Source: Alphaproteobacteria bacterium
GTDB taxonomy: Bacteria; Pseudomonadota; Alphaproteobacteria; TMED109
Direction: 5' to 3'
Length of the DNA: 64,000 nucleotides
Assembly: GCA_022825705.1 (NCBI GenBank)
Contig: JAJDWH010000033.1
Location: 1 to 64,000, forward strand
Shown: in pieces, positions 62,105-64,000 of the stretch
Layout of the letters: the number at the start of each line of letters is the position of its first letter
Numbering within the stretch: position 1 is the stretch's first letter
Notes under the pieces: generated by a model
The model's input: only the letters and a program-made list of their open reading frames with translations
Database searches by the model: none
Told to the model about the DNA's origin: nothing
Program-made: the position numbers and the translations under genes

Positions 62105-64000
62105 ATGAGTACAACCGATCTCCCAACGACGGCCCAGCCCGGCGCGCCATCCAGAGCGGGACTGATCGCCTATTTCGCCCGTAACCCGGTTGCCGCCAAT
62201 CTGTTGATGGTGCTGTTCATCGTCGGCGGGATCGTCTCGGGATCCCAGATTCCGATTCAGCGTTTCCCGCAGATGGATCTGCGGATGGTCACCGTAACCG
62301 TACCGGCACCCGGATCTTCTCCGCAGGAAGTGGAAGAGGACATCAACCGGCGAATAGAAGAAAACATCCTTGGGTTGTCGGGGGTAGAGCGGGTCATCAC
62401 GACGGCTACCCACGGTCTTGCGCGCGTCGACATCGAGATTGCTCCGTTTGCACGTTCCGCTTCCGTGCTGCTGGATATCCAGAACGCCGTGGACAGTATC
62501 GAGCGCTTCCCGCCGGCCAACGCGGAGCAGCCAGAAGTAAGGCTGCAGGAAGTCGCGCTTGAAGTCGTGACGCTTGCGGTCTCGTCATCGCGCTTGACCG
62601 AGGACGAGCTAAGAGTTGCAGCTGAAAGCGTCCGTGGCGAGTTGCTGCAATTGCCGACCGTGTCGCAAGTGGAGCTTCGAGGAACCCGGGACCGTGAGAT
62701 TTCCATCGAGGTCCACGAGGAGGCGTTGCGCCGGAACCGTCTCACGATTCGCAGAATTGCCAACGCGGTGCAACGGGAATCCGTCAACGTGACGTTTGGC
62801 GAACTCCACACCGAAGCCGGCGGGGTGATCCTGCACACCATCGCCAAACGGAAGGTTGGGGAGGACTTCAAGGATATTCCGCTGCTGACGCGGTTGGACG
62901 GCACGATACTGCGGCTAGGTGACGTTGCTGAAGTTCGCGACGGTTTCGTCGATGACCAGACGGTTACCCGATTCAACGGCTGGCCAGCCGTGCTCGTCCG
63001 CGTTGATGCTGCCGAGGAGCAGTCAATTGTCGAGATGTCAGAGGACGTCCAAGCGTGGCTGGGCAGCTATCAGACGCCAGAGGACGTTGTCATTGATGTA
63101 TGGAGCGACAGTGCGAAACCCGCGTTGGACCGGCTGACGGAGATCATCCGGAACGGGGTGATTGGCGCGCTGCTCGTGTTCATTTGTTTGGTGCTTGTGT
63201 TTGACCTGCGGGTGGCATCGTGGATTGCTGTCGGCATTCCGCTGTCATTTATCGGGTCGCTGATCTTCTTCGGTCCGGCAGGCCTCACGCTGAACATGGG
63301 CACTGTCTTCGCGTTCTTCCTGCTCATTGGAATTGTTGTTGACGATGCAGTCGTGGTGGGAGAGAGCATCGCCGCTGAGCGGGAGACCGGCAAGAGCGCA
63401 TTGGATGCCGCCATCAGCGGCGCGAAAGCTGTTTTCGGCCCGATTCTGGTCGGTGTCGTGACCACGTTGCTGGCGCTGGTGCCGTTTGCATTCATCACGT
63501 CCGGCGACTTTCAAATTCTGAAGGTATTCCCGTACGTCGCACTCTTTGTCTTGCTGGTTTCGCTGGCGGAAGCGTTCCTGATCCTGCCGGCGCACCTCGC
63601 GCACGAACGGCCCTGGAGTCTGTCCCCACTCAAGGACCTTCAGGAATTTGTGCGGGGCTGGCTGGAGAATCTTCGCGAGAGTGTGGTGGTTCCGGCCGTG
63701 TCCTGGTCCGTCACGAATATTGGGTTGACCCTGGCAGGCGGGGCGGTGGTCATTGTCGCTGCGGTCTTGCTGGTTCGTTCAGAAATCGTCCGGGTCGTGA
63801 TGTATGACAGCCGGGCAAACGTGACGAACAGCGTGCAGGCGGACCTCAAGCTTCCGATGGGTGCGCCCTTTGAGAGCACGCTGGCGGTCGCTGAGCGGTT
63901 CGTGAGCGCGGCCGAGAGCATCAACGACGAGCTGGGTAGTGATTCGATCAATGCCGTCAGCATGATGGTTGGCAACGTGGCCTCGTCCAGGGCCGGCATG
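62105..64000 (+). CDS. RND efflux pump, inner-membrane subunit (partial, runs off the right edge)
   Basis: The frame is open from ATG 62105 (GGAG upstream) to the window end: 632 residues, about 60% of an AcrB/MexF-type pump. Helix 1 is NLLMVLFIVGGIVSG. The periplasmic porter domain follows (DINRRIEENILGLSGVERVI). The central helices contain VFAFFLLIGIVVDDAVVVGES, the family proton-relay segment with adjacent Asp residues (DD), and the second porter domain begins near the end. With the adaptor it should export hydrophobic compounds. An outer-membrane TolC-like gene, if present, lies beyond the window. Confidence 0.92.
   Translation, partial: MSTTDLPTTAQPGAPSRAGLIAYFARNPVAANLLMVLFIVGGIVSGSQIPIQRFPQMDLRMVTVTVPAPGSSPQEVEEDINRRIEENILGLSGVERVITTATHGLARVDIEIAPFARSASVLLDIQNAVDSIERFPPANAEQPEVRLQEVALEVVTLAVSSSRLTEDELRVAAESVRGELLQLPTVSQVELRGTRDREISIEVHEEALRRNRLTIRRIANAVQRESVNVTFGELHTEAGGVILHTIAKRKVGEDFKDIPLLTRLDGTILRLGDVAEVRDGFVDDQTVTRFNGWPAVLVRVDAAEEQSIVEMSEDVQAWLGSYQTPEDVVIDVWSDSAKPALDRLTEIIRNGVIGALLVFICLVLVFDLRVASWIAVGIPLSFIGSLIFFGPAGLTLNMGTVFAFFLLIGIVVDDAVVVGESIAAERETGKSALDAAISGAKAVFGPILVGVVTTLLALVPFAFITSGDFQILKVFPYVALFVLLVSLAEAFLILPAHLAHERPWSLSPLKDLQEFVRGWLENLRESVVVPAVSWSVTNIGLTLAGGAVVIVAAVLLVRSEIVRVVMYDSRANVTNSVQADLKLPMGAPFESTLAVAERFVSAAESINDELGSDSINAVSMMVGNVASSRAGM

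Noticed and set aside
1..64000. CRISPR array, rRNA, complete tRNA, prophage structural genes
   Set aside because: No regularly spaced repeats, rRNA-like text, complete cloverleaf or phage capsid/tail families were found on reading.

Overview
The window is a GC-rich (about 60% by eye) chromosomal segment from a Gram-negative bacterium, most likely an uncultured proteobacterium. Supporting families are bfd/bfr, XseB, PrlF/YhaV, an RND efflux pair, a FtsX-type ABC transporter, an outer-membrane-type lipoprotein acylase and periplasmic multihaem cytochromes c. No rRNA, intact tRNA, CRISPR array or complete insertion sequence was seen, and the species cannot be named from the sequence alone.

Region 1 (1-16.5 kb) is a decaying accessory island. 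It holds a fragment of a type IIG restriction-modification specificity domain cut off beside a tyrosine recombinase, a frameshifted McrB-like gene, a lone PD-(D/E)xK-like protein, and a remnant resembling the 3' half of an initiator tRNA. Its centrepiece is an intact, translationally coupled three-gene operon: DUF6361-like protein, phospholipase-D-like protein, and a large SNF2-type helicase. A 414-residue protein of unknown function is divergent from it. This is the best candidate here for an undescribed defence system. Two divergently placed toxin-antitoxin loci follow: PIN/AbrB is intact, while PrlF/YhaV has a toxin killed by two stop codons. A dead DehI-type dehalogenase also lies here.

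Region 2 (16.5-23 kb) encodes a probable metal-handling transport system: an ABC ATPase, a FtsX-like permease with an exceptionally His/Asp-rich loop, and two secreted DUF3299-type proteins. A secreted cyclase-family hydrolase and some decayed small ORFs sit between the two DUF3299 genes. Region 3 (23-29.5 kb) has a HAD hydrolase/quinone-reductase pair, a Fic protein with an operator-like palindrome array, threonine deaminase and a divergent PanB-like enzyme.

Region 4 (30-37.5 kb) is an unusual electron-transfer locus of two convergent arms. One arm is a cytochrome b-like membrane protein, a 9-haem cytochrome and a ferredoxin-type flavoreductase. The other is a GPP34-cytochrome b fusion, an 11-haem cytochrome and a Tll0287-like haem protein. 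Together they look like a membrane-to-periplasm electron conduit.

Region 5 (38-64 kb) is mostly ordinary metabolism and housekeeping: an EamA-like protein, an NMT1-type binding protein, a CitE-like lyase, beta-carbonic anhydrase, a Gfo/Idh/MocA oxidoreductase, an MBL-fold hydrolase, Hsp20, PanB, Bfd/Bfr, XseB, RecD2, an ADP-forming acyl-CoA synthetase, a rhomboid protease, a PhyH dioxygenase, a penicillin acylase, a GH3 protein, and an RND adaptor and pump whose pump gene runs off the right edge.
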